Notes: generated from the letters alone by a model not told the origin. A stretch of DNA of 64,000 nucleotides from Chloranthus sessilifolius (GCA_021018995.1 CM037591.1:7074001-7138000); one strand, 5' to 3'; counted from the first letter of the stretch, positions 46,327-60,158 are shown. Translations and numbers: made by a program.

Positions 46327-48194
46327 GGTAAGTTATCCGTCTACTCACTCTCTAGAGTGATCGGGTCATCTATTTTAGGACTGATGGATGGATTTTGATG
46401 GACATTGAATGAACTTAGAACATCTACTTTTGATCTTATACCATTAAATTATATTTGATGGGATGCCACATGGCACACATCTACAAGGCCATCACACAAT
46501 GCTGGTTTCCGTAGGGGGTGATGGGAGGGTCGGGCTTGGGCCTACCCATGAGGCCTTTCAGACTCTCATATTTGATAACCTTCCATCATCAATCTCATTC
46601 CATCCAATTACAGTAGAAGAGATTAAAGGTTCTCTTTCTCATCTAAGCAATGACCCCTTAAAAAAAGTACCGGGTACCCCAAGCCTTTTACCATTGCAGC
46701 AGGCAATGACCCTTTAAAAGGGCCATACTACCGCATAAGGCTTTCGATTTTAGTTGGGTATGAGAGGGGTAGATCAGTAGATAGTAGGCAGCCTTACCCC
46801 AATTTTGGAGAGGGTAACTTGGAGACTTGCAACCCATTAACCCATTCTCTAGGATAAGATAAAAAAAAATTTCAAATGTAATATAGAGACGCTTACAAGG
46901 AAAACGTTGACTGCATTAAATCAGACTATAGTGATCGTTTCTCACTCTCATCTTTCATATTGTGGATCTTGAGACCATTAGCATGCCATCAGGCAGTTAA
47001 GCTTTTGAATACATATTGCACAGATCTCAAAATGTGGCCTAAAATCACAAGGCACACATTATGCTCTAATGTGATTTTAAGGTCACTTTTTGGGATATGT
47101 GCACATGAAAAAAAAATTTAACCGTTTGATGGAGCGCCCATGGTCTCAAGATCTATTGTCTGGCATATGGGAGTGAAAATTGACCACCATCTTCTAATTT
47201 AATGCACTTAACAATTTTTGGCATAGATGCCCACCAATAATCTGGTAGGCACGAATAGATGCACTCTTAATTTTTTGGAGCCATTACTTGAACCATATTG
47301 TCATCGTCGGTCCAACCACACAATTTAAAAGAAAGACTTGGAATTCTTAGGGACTATTTTCATGAGGAAACATCATCTAAGCCATCTGATTTGAAGGTCA
47401 TGATCTAAATATCTTTGTTACAGAAGATTATATTGGTACTAACAAAAAAATATATATAAAAATATGATCTTTATCATATGATTCAATAAGTCAACTATTA
47501 AATTAAAGATAGCCTTTGACTGTTTTGAATCACGTGATAGTCACCACTCATACCTATTTACTGAAAGTACCCACATCTTAGACCTCTTAAAAACCATTGA
47601 TTGTATTGGATCAGATGATGAAGGTTGCGTTTCATCTCGATATCCCACATAATAGATCCTGAGATCATGGCACACCAATCAGACATAAAGTTTATGATTC
47701 CATTTGTCACAATTCCCAAACAAATGCCCTAAAATCAAGTTTGAGTGTCATGTGTGTCATGATTCATATGCCATTTTTTGGGATCAGCGATGGGTAGAAT
47801 AAAAATTTGACCGTCTGACAGGTGAGTCATGATTGATCGCAAGATCTATTGTGTGGAAGATCGAGGTGAAACACAACCTCCATCAATTGATCCAACAAAG
47901 TCAATAGTTTTCAAGGGATTTGGGATGTGAGCGCTTTCAATAATCAGGTGCCCGCAAAAATAGCTCAGATGGTTCAAATCTCCTAAAAAGTTACTTTGTA
48001 GCTCTAGCTTTTGATGGCTTGAATTGCTTACATCTTGCACTAATAATGATGTAAGTTTATTTATACATCAAAATCACTATTAATGATGTAAGTTTATTTA
48101 ATCTAATTCAATCCAAAGATTGCATTAATCTAGAAGGTTATAAGCTGATAGAAAATTGAGGCTAAAATAGATTTGAACAATTTTTTTGAGGCAA
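46327..48194. repeat. Cluster of related Mutator-like MITEs and spacer
   Basis: Copies at about 46890-47275 (right end CCCACCAATAATCTGGTAGG as in the 23268 copy) and 47535-47970 (right end GCGCTTTCAATAATCAGGTG). Each has internal near-palindromes around ATCTTGAGACCAT and TGATTTTAGGCC-like words. The frame at 46463-46717 has no solid homology. Confidence 0.55.
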
Positions 48195-48203
48195 AAAGAC
48201 ATT

Positions 48204-48639
48204 GGGTAGCTCTGTTTGCACCGACGCGTTCTATGAAAGCGCCCACGTGTGCAATCCCTTAAAAATTGTTGATCGTGTCAAATCTATTGGTGGTGATAGA
48301 ATTTCACCCTAATCTTCCACACAAAGGATCTTGAGATCATTTTGTACCTATTAAACGGTCAGTTTTTTATTCTACATGTCACAGATCCCCAAAAAAATTC
48401 CCTTTGTGCAGTGACACATATCACGATCAAACGTGATTTTAAGGTCATATTTTAGGGATCTATGACATGTGTAATAAAAAACTGACCGTCTTATAAGTGC
48501 GATATGATCTCAAGATCCTTTGTGTGAAAGATTTGGGTGAAACACGATCTCCATCATCTGATTTGATCCAATCCATGATTTTTTAAGGGTGCCAATGTAG
48601 GCGTTTTCAAAGTACACGTGGGCCCATTTAGGGCTACCC
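48204..48639. mobile_element. Mutator-like MITE, 436 bp
   Basis: Inverted ends GGGTAGCTCTGTTTGCACC and GGGTAGCCCTAAATGGGCC (inverse of right), with a near-palindromic interior. 9-bp flanks AAAGACATT and AAAGACATA (8 of 9) fit the Mutator 9-bp duplication. Confidence 0.8.
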
Positions 48640-48648
48640 AAAGACATA

Positions 48649-49130
48649 TAGGGACCTTACCAATTCTTTATTGGGACCGACTACTTGCACACAAAATTTG
48701 TGTAATTGCATGTAGCATAAAAAGAAATACTTGGTAATTTGAAAATTGTGCCAAGCGGAACATCATGTAAATCAAATCTCATCATCCAATGTTAGACTTT
48801 CTCTTAAGAGACAACCTTACGGTGTTCCAATTAAAAAATAAGATTATAATAAATAATTTAAATGTATTGAATCATTGTTAGAAGTTTCTATTTTGGTAGT
48901 TGTCACTATGATTAATCTGTTGATCGGTGAATGGTATAAGATCAATCCTATGATGTAATAGTTGCTAATTCGGTGAATTTGAAGAGAATAAGCAATTACT
49001 AATTAAGTCTTTTAGTTATGGTATAATTGTAATTTTTAATCACAATATAATTAGTAATTTCAGTCATTAATGCGAAAGAACTCTTTGGCTATAAATATAA
49101 GGGATGCTTGGTCCCAACGATGGCTCAACA
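48649..49130. other. Intergenic, no gene
   Basis: AT-rich sequence, no motifs recognised. Confidence 0.5.
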
Positions 49131-50734
49131 CACCATGAAAATCATGGCACTAAAAAAGATCATCACCGTTGAACAGAAGAATCATTCCAAGCCATGTTTT
49201 CTATTTGAGTTTTATAATATTTAAGATAGTCACAAAAATAGTTAAATAAAAAAAATGAAGCCACTTAAGAGATGAAAGTAGTTAAATCTAACTCGTGTTG
49301 TTGTTAAGTGTGCCAAAAACTAATAATAATCATGGGTAACATTATGTAAGTATCAGCCTTAGTGATGGAGCACAACTTCTAATACCTGACCCTAATTAAA
49401 GGCACTAAAAAATATAACAATTACCATATTAAAAATTACCAAAATGACATCAGGTCATGAAAACATCACAACAAAGAACTCCTTATAAAAAACAGATCCA
49501 AAATATCTGAGAAACTCAATATTTATATATAATGTCTAAAAATTTGACCTATAGATAGCCCAGAAATGACCCAAAAAAATAAGGAATAATATGAGTCACA
49601 ATTGGACCTTAAAGACAAACGGGTCGTATTTAACGAGCCGAATCAGGTCATGAATCATGAGCCGATAATGGATTGAACCGGCCCATGGGCTGAATTGGGT
49701 CATGACCCAAGTTTAGTTATCAATCGAGTCGGGTCACAAAACGGGTCAGTGAATATGCAATATTGGTCCATGAGTTGGGTCAGGCATGTGGACTATACAA
49801 CGGGTCGGATCTATTGGATAGGAAGTATACCACGGGTTGGGTCTTAAGCCCATTTGACATGTCGTGCAAAGAAGCGAGACACACTAAAAGTCTCATTTAT
49901 TTCAATTAGGTATCTTCTTCAAAAGAACCGGAGACGTGTGAGATCCTGTAGTTTTTTGCAAAAGAAAAAGAGACCTTTGGGTATCTTATATTTACTGTGA
50001 TCATTAAATTTGAGCCATAAAAGTAATTTTTCTTTAAAAAAAAAACACCAAAAGATAAAAACTAATTATGGCCCAAACCCAACTTTTTCTCTGTGAATTC
50101 TCTCCATTAATGAGGAAGGGTTTTTAATGCCCGCCAACTAAGAATCCATCCCCCTTGGACCTGAGCCGTCCATCAGTGAGGTCGGCTGCCCATGACGTCG
50201 GCCGATTTGCTCGTCACCAAAAACCCTCAAAATAGGTAGGTAAAAATTTCCAAATCTAATCAAAATTGAAAAAATTAAAAAAAAAAAAATCATAAAAACT
50301 TAAGTATAATTGGATTTTGAAAGCCATCAAAATATGCCCATGAGGCCAATTCATGAACAACCATCTATTCAAATAATCCCTTAATTTTAAAAAAATAATT
50401 GGAATAAAATCATAGAAGATAAAAACTTATATAATAATGTTTTGACTGATCAAATACCAATAATTTGAAACGTAAATAGTATCAACTAAATTCAAAATGA
50501 AACCATTATCTAAAATAAGACGGAGAGTCCCAATGGCCTCCACGTCTGCTTCTACTTCATTTTCAAGTTTTATGGTTCGTTTGTCTTTATATAGTTTCCT
50601 ACTGGATCGAAATCCCTAAATTAAATTACTTATGTGAATAGTTGCACCAGAATCTATCTACCAATTATTGCTGAAGCATCAACATAAAGTGATTCAAAGC
50701 ACATAAAGACTAGGTCATTACCTTTCTTAACTAG

Positions 50735-51193
50735 TTAATCTTTGTATTTTTGATAATTCTTCTTTATGTATCCCTTCTTCTTACAAAAGTGGCACTTGAT
50801 GTCAGAAGTAGATTCGCTGGCTGCTCCTTTTTTAGCTTCCGGTGGAGAAGCTTTCATATTTTTTCCTTTATATGATCCGTCTTTTCTCTTAAAATTTTCT
50901 TTCGATGGTCCAAGAGCGGCGTAATGAGCACTTTCAGAATTTTCAGCGCTAAGTCTTTCTTCTTCTTTGACACAGTGAACGATTAGATCGTTCAGCTTCC
51001 ATTTTTTTTTTTTCTGCGTATTATAATTAATTTTGAACGAGTCAAATTGTGCAGGAAGAGAAGTCATGATGAAGTAAACAAAATAACCCTCACAAAAACT
51101 CATATTCATTTCTTTCAATTGAGTCGTCATGTCACCCATTCTCATAATGTGCTCTCGTGCACCACTATGACCATCGTTTTTTATGATTCCCAT
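50735..51193 (-). pseudogene. Copia gag remnant (UBN2-type with decayed zinc knuckle)
   Basis: 152 codons: MRMGDMTTQLKEMNMSFCEG, FVYFIMTSLPAQFDSFKINY and the C-terminal knuckle CHFCKKKGYIKKNYQKYKD. In the knuckle the His and last Cys of CX2CX4HX4C are replaced by Tyr. The N-terminus and the following pol are missing. Confidence 0.8.
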
Positions 51194-53530
51194 TTTAACA
51201 ATAAAATTACTGAAAGTTGATCAGTCACATAATTTACCATTTTATCACTCTTAACTTAGTGATACTAGGCTTTAGTTTACTACTAATAACTTACTGATGT
51301 GTAAATATTAGAGATAAACAGTAAAAAAGAGCTTAAGTGTTAATATTCATCAAAGTGAACTTAAATAATAGTAAGAATGACGATTGAGTGTGTAAAGACG
51401 ATTCGCCAATACAAGAAAGCTGAGAAATCGTATTTAATGATTTTGCGTTACTGGTGAAGTAAGAAAAAAGAAAGAAATAAGAATCGCAATTTTATGATTC
51501 TTTAAAAAGACGATTCTTCAGAAGCAACAAAAGAGTAAAGACGACAAGAGAGGAAAAAGCGATCGTTTATAATAGAAAATTGTCCGAGTATGAAAGCCAT
51601 GAAAGAAATAGAAAATTGTGATTTACGAGTTTCCAAAGAAACCTTAACAAAAGAAAGAAATCGTGATTGACGATTTCTCAGAATGCAAGCTTTCTACTGC
51701 TGCTGATCATGTGAGAACTATCACCGTCATACACCAATTAGAAGATCTCTAGAAGTCTAGTGAATCACAGATCCGAGAAGATTGATGAAGCTATACTGCA
51801 AAGATCTTTGTTGTCGTTACCAAAGAATAATCCAGAATCATATCTACCGTCTGAAGCAAGAAAAGATAAAATTAGGAATTAGAGTTATATTAGGAATCTT
51901 TTATTTTTAGTAGTTTCTTTTATTAGAACTAAAACTTGTAAAGTGACTCCTTATGATATATAAATAAGAGAGCTTGGTGTAGGAATAATTATTAAAGAAT
52001 TTCAGTATCAATTGACGTCTGAAGTTGAATTTTCTTCCAATCAAAGTAGTGTAAAATGGTTAAAATAGATTAGATATCCAAGGTTTCTCAAGAGCAATTA
52101 ATGACTGCAATTGAGTGCTGAAGATTAGAGTAGATATCTGTAGTTTCTCAGGAGCAATTGACTACTGCGACTGAGGGGTGAAGGATACATTTTACTTTGT
52201 TTTTTAGTTTAAATTTACAGTTTTGTAAATATCTTCAAGTTTTAATTTGAATTGACGATTCAAGTTAGAATTTGCAGATTAGTGTAACAATTTTTATTTT
52301 TCCATCTTCAGTTTTCTAAGGTTTGATTGACGCCCAGATTTTAGGAAGTTGTTGATTAAATTAAATCTGTATTGATAGGATCTTAGACTTGATTGAAGAC
52401 CAATGCTAAGAAACTAGAGATATGGTGTAACGGTACTATTAAAATTCATAAATATCCGATAGCTGAAGATTGAGATTGACGACCTCAATCAGAAGAAAGA
52501 GGATTTAGATTTATTTTATGCACTTTAGATTAAAATAAATTATTTTAGATCCTAAAGATAAATAGAAGTTTTTTAAATAAAGATTCAAATAAAAGATATA
52601 AATAAGAAGTAATTAGATAAACAAACTTCCTCGTGGGAATGATCCTATATTAGTACTATGATTTTCATTGTGCACTTGTAATAGGTTAAGATTTGAATTT
52701 AACATAATTTTAATATAATACACATAATAAGCCAATTACAAGTGCCTTAGAGGTCCCCTGAAATTATTCCTGAATGACTTGCATGTATTCCTTTGAATTG
52801 TGCGAGTCATGAATGCCTCTAAGGATCGCATAAGTAATGATACTCTTTATGACCATAAGACTCATACGATTTGATCTATCTCACTTTTTTAGATTCGTAT
52901 AGTTCACTGTCAGGTTCTCAGCTGAGGCATCGGTAGTAGGCACATTGGATTTATCAAATCAGATAGCATAGTCAAGATCCATGTAAGGTAGAAGAATTTG
53001 GACTTGTTCCTTTCATTTGTCATAGTTTGAGTCACTCAAAGATTTAATTCCACCAATCATAGTAGTAATTGAAGATGAGTTCAATGCTGCACAATAATTA
53101 AGGGCTTTAGTATGTCTACATACAACTATAGCAACGATACATTCCATGAGATTATATTTATTGTGTGTTACACAAGAGTTAAATTATATAAAAAAATATA
53201 ATAAAAATTAAAACCAATGTGATTTATTGAGAAGCAATTTGTATCATTATGATCATCGGTTGGGTCAAATCATAACACACTAGCCACTTCCTCGTTTTAC
53301 ATTAATGGTTGTGGTACTAATTGCATCATTATGACCCTCCGTTGGGCCGAGTCACAACACATTAGCAGTACTCACACACAAAATAATGAATAATAAAATA
53401 CAATCATCACACAATATTAAACGATTCATCACTATTGGGTAGAAGTAATTCCTCAAGTTGTGATGTCAACGTTTACTACACACTTTCACTGAATTTGTAA
53501 CACGGTCTTGGACAAAATTAAACCTCATTA
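51194..53530. other. Intergenic, unidentified repeat-like DNA
   Basis: No coding sequence. A local duplication with TTTCTCA(A/G)GAGCAATT occurs at about 52084 and 52145. A TATATAAATAAGAGAGC-like promoter word is at 51956. Origin unknown. Confidence 0.4.
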
Positions 53531-54828
53531 TGAAAATTACGGCACTAGGAAAGAGCATCACCGTTGGGCAGAAGAATCATTCCAAGTTATATTTTCTATT
53601 TGAGTTTTATAATATTTAAGATAATCACAAAAATGATTAAATAAAAAATATTAAGCTACTTAAGAGATGCAAGTAGTCAAATCTAACTTGTATTATGGGT
53701 AAGCGTGCCAAAAACTAATAATAATCATGAGTAACATTATATAAGTACCAGCCTTAGTACTAGAGCACAACTTTCAATACTCGACCCTAATTAAAAGCAC
53801 TCAAAAATATAATAATTATCAGATTAAAAATTGTCAAAATGATATCAGGTCATGAAAACGTCATGAGAGAGAGCTCCTTGTAAAAAACAAACCTAAAAAA
53901 TAGATCCGGAATGCTTGAGAAAGTCAAAATTCATCATAATGTTCGAAAATCGGACCTGTAAATAGCCCAGAAATGACTCAAAAAAATAAGGAATAATATG
54001 GGTCAAAATTTGACCTTAAGGAAAAATGGATCATATTTAACGGACAAAATCAGGCCATGAACCATGGGCCGGGTTGAGTGATGGATCGGACCGGACCTGA
54101 CCATGGGCTGAATCGGGTCATGTCACAAAACGGGCTGGGTCATATGCAATATGGGTCTATGGGTCGGGTGGGACCATGGGCCGGGTCGATTAGAAGACAA
54201 GTATACGACGGGTCGAGTCTTAGGCCCATTTGACCCGGTGTGCAAAGTAGGGAGACAGACTAAAAATCTCTTTTATTTTAAATAGGTATCTTGTACAAAG
54301 GAACTAGAGACGTGTCCATCTCTTTGAAAAAAAAAACTTTTAGGCATCTTATATTTGCAACCAGTTGAATTCGTTTTCTCCAAGGCTATATACAAGGATC
54401 TCTTTAACAAAGGGCCTTAATAGTCATTACAAAGAAAAACTCTCAAAACTAAAACGCTTATAAAATTTCTATACATACTATATTTATAACCACACGTCAC
54501 GACAGGTTTTAGACGATCTCTTGGCAAAACAAAATGAGTATTAATGCTTTGACCGATCAAAACATCAAAACTGGGCTTTGATACCAATTGATAGATTTAT
54601 CGATTCGACTATCCAAATATATGCCCTAGGATCTAAACACATGATCAATTAAAACAGTAAATCAACAATCCATAAATTAAAATAATCCTCTCTCAAAAGA
54701 ATAAACCTCTCTATTACTTCCTCTTAATCATTATAATTTTGATCTCAAGAAAAGGAAAAGGTGTTCACAATATTGAAATCATAGTGACAAATTTCATTTT
54801 TGATCATTTTTCGGTGGGGGGTCATTTC

Positions 54829-57800
54829 TGTTAACGCAGTTAAAACATAAATAGGTCAATCTCATTTCTTTATTTTGCCATACATCATCTTACATTTATA
54901 CAACCAATAGATCTTTCTAGATTACAAAATATTCTCTTTAATTTGTTACAACATACATGATATTATTAGAATTTTCTAGAGCCTTGTGATCTGGTGTATA
55001 GCTTACATCCCCCTGCAAATGAATGAGCATCTCAACCATGAGTTTGGATCGAAGAAAGTTGAATCGCTAGAAAGACATCGATTTGGTGAAAATATCTGCA
55101 ACTTGATCAACGAAGGAGATGTATTGAATATGTAATTCCTTATTTATGACTTTTTTACATATGAAGTGGTAATCCACTTCAATGTGGTTGGTGTGTGCGT
55201 GAAAAACTAGATTTGAAGCGAGAGAAGTGCAAAAATATTATCGCACTATAGAAGTGGTGGCTGCCTTAGAGGAACTCGCATCTCAACAAGGAGCATCCGT
55301 AGCCAAGTGATTTTTGTTGTTGTGTGGGCAAGGGCCCTATATTCCCTCAGTAGAAGAACGGTGACACACCACGAGATTGGGTTTTGGCCAAAGAAAATAC
55401 AAAAGTCGGTTGTGGAGCATTGGGTTAGTGGATCACTAGCCTAATCAGCATCCGAATAAGCCGGCAAACATAGAGGGCCTGATTGGAAATGTAGCCCATG
55501 ATGAATTGTTCCCTTGATGAAGCGGAGTATTCACTTGACTACAATGAAATTTGATTTTGATGGGCTACGCATTTTCTCGCAAACCATATTAACAACAAAT
55601 GAAATGTCTGGACGGGTAATTGTTAAATATTGAAGTGTCCCAACCAATTGTCAAAATAAATAAAGATCATGGAAGCACTCATTATTAGCTGAAGAAGGCT
55701 TGAGTTTAGAGGAGATGGGGGTCGCACAAGGTTTGCAATTGGCCATGTCTGCTTGAAGAAGCAATCCTGATGCATATTTTATCTGTGACAGTAACACTCC
55801 TTGTGCAGTCAGAAGCACTTCTATGTCCAGAAAGTAGTTGATCACACCTAAGTCCTTCATGGAGAACTGATTGTGTAGCTTTGTGATGAGTGACCTAATG
55901 TTGAGGCTATTGTTACCTGTGATGAGTATGTCATCGACATACACAAGAACCAACGTAATATCACCAAGGGAATGCTCAATGAACAAAGATGGGTCATTGT
56001 GGCTGTTGATGAATCCAATGGAGAGAAGAAACCTTGAAAAAGTGTCATACCACACTCTTGGAGCTTGTTTAAGCCCGTAGATTGCTTTATGGAGCTTACA
56101 AATATAGTTCGGATATAGTGGATCAATACGACCTTGGGGCTGGGCCATGTACACTTCATCTTCAAGAATGTCATGAAGAAAGGCATTAGAGACATCCATT
56201 TGTTTAATCAGCCAATTATAGTGTAAGGCGAGAGAAAGAACAATCCAGATGGTGGGTTGCTTCGCCAAGGGACTGGAAGTTTCTTAGTAGTCAAGTCTCT
56301 CTTCTCGTGTGTAACCTTTCGTGACCAAGCGGGCTTTGTGGCGAGAGATAGACCCATTGGCATTCCTTTTGAGCTTAAAGATCCATTTGCAACCAACAAT
56401 TGTCTGATTTGATGGTGGCAGAATAAGAGTCCATATTCATTGTGATAAGAGAACTAAAAATTCATCAGCCAGTGCTTGCCGCCAAGAGAGCTGTTTAGCT
56501 GTTTCGGTGTAGGACTTTGGCTCAGATCCAGAGGAGGAAATGGTGAGTAGGGAAAACAACTTTTTAGGTTTAAAGATACCAAATTTGGATCTAGGGGTCA
56601 TGGAATGTGAAGAGAGAGATGGTGGTTCGGGTGGATTGATATTGATTTCAATAGAGGATGAATTTTGGGCTGAAGCAATGGGTAAAACAGGGGAAATTTG
56701 AGGTTGTAATTTGGGAGCAGGGGTAATTGTTGGAGCAGGTTGATGAATAGGTGTAGAGGGAGTGGTGGTGGGAGATTATTATTGAAGGGTGAGGTAATTG
56801 ATTGGGAGGCAGAGAAAGAAGTGGCTGATGAAACTAGAAAGGTGGGTTCTTCAGTGGAGCTAGAAGTAGGAGGATTTAGTTGAGGGCTCATAGGGGTTTT
56901 TAACTGCGCTGTCAGGGTTGGGAATGGAAATGAATCTTCATCAAATGTGGCATACCTTGATGTATATACCTTGCCCGTGAGTGGATTGAGACACTGATAT
57001 CCCTTAGATGTAGCACAATATCTAATGAACACACATTGTTTACACCTCAGTTGAAGCTTATGAGCACTATATGGGCGAAGCCATGGAAAACATGCACACC
57101 CAAATGTTCTTAGCAACTGAAAATCAAGTTTGGCCTGATAAAGCATTTCATAGGGGGTTTTGTATTTCAGTGGTGCACTAGGAAGCTGATTTATAAGGAA
57201 GGCAGCTGTAGATAAAGCATCAAGCCAGTATTTTGTTGGGATTAGAGCTTGAGTGAGAAGAGTAATGACAGTCTCAATGAGATGCATGTGCTTACGCTCC
57301 ACAACATTATTTTGTTGTGGAGTGTGAGGACAAGCCACTTGATGTACAATCCCATTTGATGCAAGTAATGAAGACATGTGGTGAGTCACAAATTCACCTC
57401 CATTATCAGATCTAAAAATTTTAATAGTGGGGGAAATGTGATGTTCAACAAGAGATTTAAAAAGCAGAAATTTATTATAAACCTCGGATTTGTATTTCAT
57501 TGGAAAAATCCACAAAAACCTTGTATAGTTGTTAACTAAAAGAAGATAATACCTGAAACTATTGAAAGAAGGAATTGGGGATGGACCCCAAACTTCTCCA
57601 TGAACTAACATGAAAGGAGAATGAGCCTTAGATGTAGAAGTTGTTAGATATTTAAACTTTTAAATAGTGGGGGATTGTTAGATATTTAAAAGTTTATTAT
57701 ATTTGTCTTTTCCCAAGAGGTGTGTCTTTTTCAATTGAGGTGTCTTTTCAAAGTGATGTGTCTTTTCAAAATGAAGGGTCTTTCCAAAGTGGTGTGCCTT

Positions 57801-59904
57801 TTCAAAATGAAGGGTCATTCCAAAGTGGTGTGTCTTTTCCAAAGGGATGCGTGTTGCACATTTTCATAAGAAAAAGGTGCATTAACACACCACTTGATTT
57901 CTATTTAAGGAACCTAAAATCATTATTTTACATACCACAAAAAGAGTCTTCTTTCTTCTCTTTTGTTATGTCTCTAAAGGTCTTGATCAGAGCGTTCTTG
58001 CAATATTTGGTGTTCGGATAGCGTGATCGGATTCGTTAAATCCTTCACAAGATTACACAGCCGATTCGTTGTATCCTGGAACCAGTTTGTCGGTAACTTG
58101 TTAGTGACCACTTTGTCGAAGTGGTGGAGGCAAATATTGGTTTAAAGACAAAGATATTTCTCGTGCCTCGAACCGGTTTCATGTATTATTCCGAATCAAC
58201 ATTTCAATTTTTTCAATAATTTTAAACACCTATATAAGTGTGAGGGTGGAACCGCTTTCAATGAGACATGACTTTATCTTATAAACACTTATGAAAATCA
58301 GGGTACTAGCATATGGTCTAATTGTGCTAACTAATTTATTGAACACTAAATATATGAAATATGTGTGTGTAATAGTTCCGATTTGTCGAATATAATCATT
58401 AGTTCAAGACTTAGTTTCACTAAAGATCTTGACAAACTTTGAGTTATTTCTACTAAAGTAAAAATTCAAGTCTATAAGATATTTTCATTTGTGCATATAT
58501 TTTTGGCTTTGCTCCGATTTTAAAATTTTAAATAGTGGGAGATTGTTGGATATTTAAACTTTTAAATAGTAGGAGATTGTTAGATATTTAAAAGTTTATT
58601 ATACTTGTCTTTTCCCAAGAGGTGTGTCTTTTTAATTGAGGTGTCTTTTGAAAGTGATGTGTCTTTTCAAAATGAAGGGTCTTTCCAAAGTGGTGTGTAT
58701 TTTCAAAATGAAGGGTCATTTCAAAGTAGTGTGTCTTTTCTGAAGGGATGCGTGTTGCACCTTTTTATAGGAAAAATGTCCATTAACACACCACTTGATT
58801 TTTATTTAAGGAACCTAAAATCATTGTTTTACATACCACAAAAAGAGTCTTCTTTCTTCTCTCTTGTTATATCTTTAAAGGTCTGATTCTTGCAATATTT
58901 GGTGTTCGGATAGCGTGATTGGATTTGCCAAATCTTTCACAAGAATACACAGCCGGTTCGTTGTATCCTGGAATCAGTTTGCCGGTAACCTGTTGGTGAC
59001 CACTTTGTTGAAGTGGTGGGAGCAAATATTGGTTTAAAGACTGCGACATTTCTCGTGCCTCGAACCGGTTCCATGTATTATTTCGAATCAACATTTCAAT
59101 TTTTCCAACAGAAATATCAAATGGCAGCTTATGTTCTTACCCAAACTACAAGCAATGCATTGAAATTTATTTGATTTTAAACTAGGAACACCATATTTTG
59201 AAACCAAGATGTTATAGACCTGAGATGAGGGATGACCCACACGGTTGTGCCACGTGGATAGAGTCGACCTGGAACACAGTAGCACAGAAGAAGATGACGA
59301 TGATCTGAACGGCCTTGCTCACAAGGGCCTTGAAAGAGATTCTATGCCCTCTCCTCACAAGCAATCAATAGAATTTCATAGAAGATATTGAGGATTTGGG
59401 GATTTAATACCTGATTCAGAATCAGTGATTTAAGCTGTTGGATATGGAAGATTTCCATCTACGTAGCCAAGGAGCATGTTCGCGCGTAGGGCATTTCGCA
59501 TTTGCGTCTTCCGGATCGAGAAATTGGTAGCATCAAGTTTGATGGGAATGAGAATGGATATTTGAAACAAAGAATAAGAGACCTGGGGGAAAAGAAGGAG
59601 ATGAAGAAAGAACACAGAAAACCATGGAAGCCATAGAGGAAGCGAAGCCTTAGGATAGAAGGGAGGTTAGGTGAGCGAGATTGACAGCCATGAAAGTTGC
59701 AGAGAGCCGCCGAGCTTTGATACCATGTTAACGCGCTTAAAACAGAAATAGGTCAATCCCATTTTTTTATTTTGCCATACATCATCTTATATTTATACAA
59801 CCAATAGACCCTTTTAGACTACAGAATATTCTCTTCAATTTGTTACAATACACTTGCTATTATTAGAATTCTCTATAGCCTTGTGATCCTGTGTATAGCT
59901 AACA
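54829..59904 (-). mobile_element. Copia element with both LTRs, deleted gag and nested LTR element
   Basis: LTRs 54829-55007 and 59724-59904 (about 180 bp, TG..CA). Primer site TGGTATCAAAG at 59713-59723 and purine tract GCAGGGGGA next to the left LTR give minus orientation. Perfect 5-bp duplication ATTTC. Visible parts: GAG-pre-integrase STWHNRVGHPSS near 59240, integrase FRSDNGGEFVTHHMSSLL and PHTPQQNNVVERKH (56598-57611), RT MDVSNAFLHDILEDEVYMAQ and YVDDILITG (55651-56268). Most of gag and protease is lost and RNase H is decayed. Nested element at 57642-59110. Confidence 0.92.
57642..59110 (+). mobile_element. Small non-autonomous LTR element (TRIM-like), 1.47 kb
   Basis: LTRs 57642-58218 and 58544-59110 (TGTT..AACA), interior about 325 bp with no coding sequence. 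A purine tract (AGTGGGAGA) precedes the right LTR, so the orientation is plus. Flanks GAAGT and GAAAT are a 5-bp duplication with one mismatch inside the Copia integrase frame. The LTR holds a set of GTGTCTTTTCAAA(A/G)TG-type short repeats. Confidence 0.85.
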
Positions 59905-60158
59905 ATTTCGGTATATTTCGGATTAATTTCGATACCTTTTGGAATAGATTCGGGAAAGATTTGGGGATTAAAAATATATAAAAAATATATTTAATATTTT
60001 TTTAAAAAATTACTACAATATATACTAAATTACTAACATATTAAAAAAAAAAAATGAAATTTCACCGAAAAATACTGAAATTTTCCCGAAATTTTCGTTT
60101 GACCCCATGTCAGTGAGTTTCGCCAAATTTCGGCGAAATTTATCACTATGATTGAAAT

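Larger units (their letters stand above)
49131..54360 (-). repeat. 0.85-kb direct repeat pair flanking a Copia gag remnant
   Basis: 49131-49992 and 53531-54357 are diverged direct copies (for example GTGCCAAAAACTAATAATAA and GGTATCTT..AAAG..GAGACGTGT). Both contain a GGGTCGGGTCA-like stretch. They enclose the gag remnant at 50735-51193. A primer-site-like TTGGTATCAAAGCCC (inverse of 54574-54588) lies just right of the second copy. Either a decayed long LTR element or a segmental duplication. Confidence 0.5.
54780..60150. mobile_element. hAT MITE (CATAGTGACAAATTTCG family) split by Copia
   Basis: Left end CATAGTGACAAATTTC, right end inverse CATAGTGATAAATTTCG, perfect 8-bp duplication ATTGAAAT at 54772-54779 and 60151-60158. 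The MITE itself is about 290 bp; the rest is the Copia element at 54829-59904. Confidence 0.9.

Noticed and set aside
46463..46717. Frame with FHPITVEEIKGSLSHLSND, weakly like a LINE endonuclease-RT linker
   Set aside because: Too short and without RT motifs nearby; similarity is by eye only.
56598..57611. 337-codon integrase ORF as an intact Copia gene
   Set aside because: Gag and protease are deleted, a second LTR element interrupts the N-terminal side and RT is in a separate frame; the element is not coding-competent.
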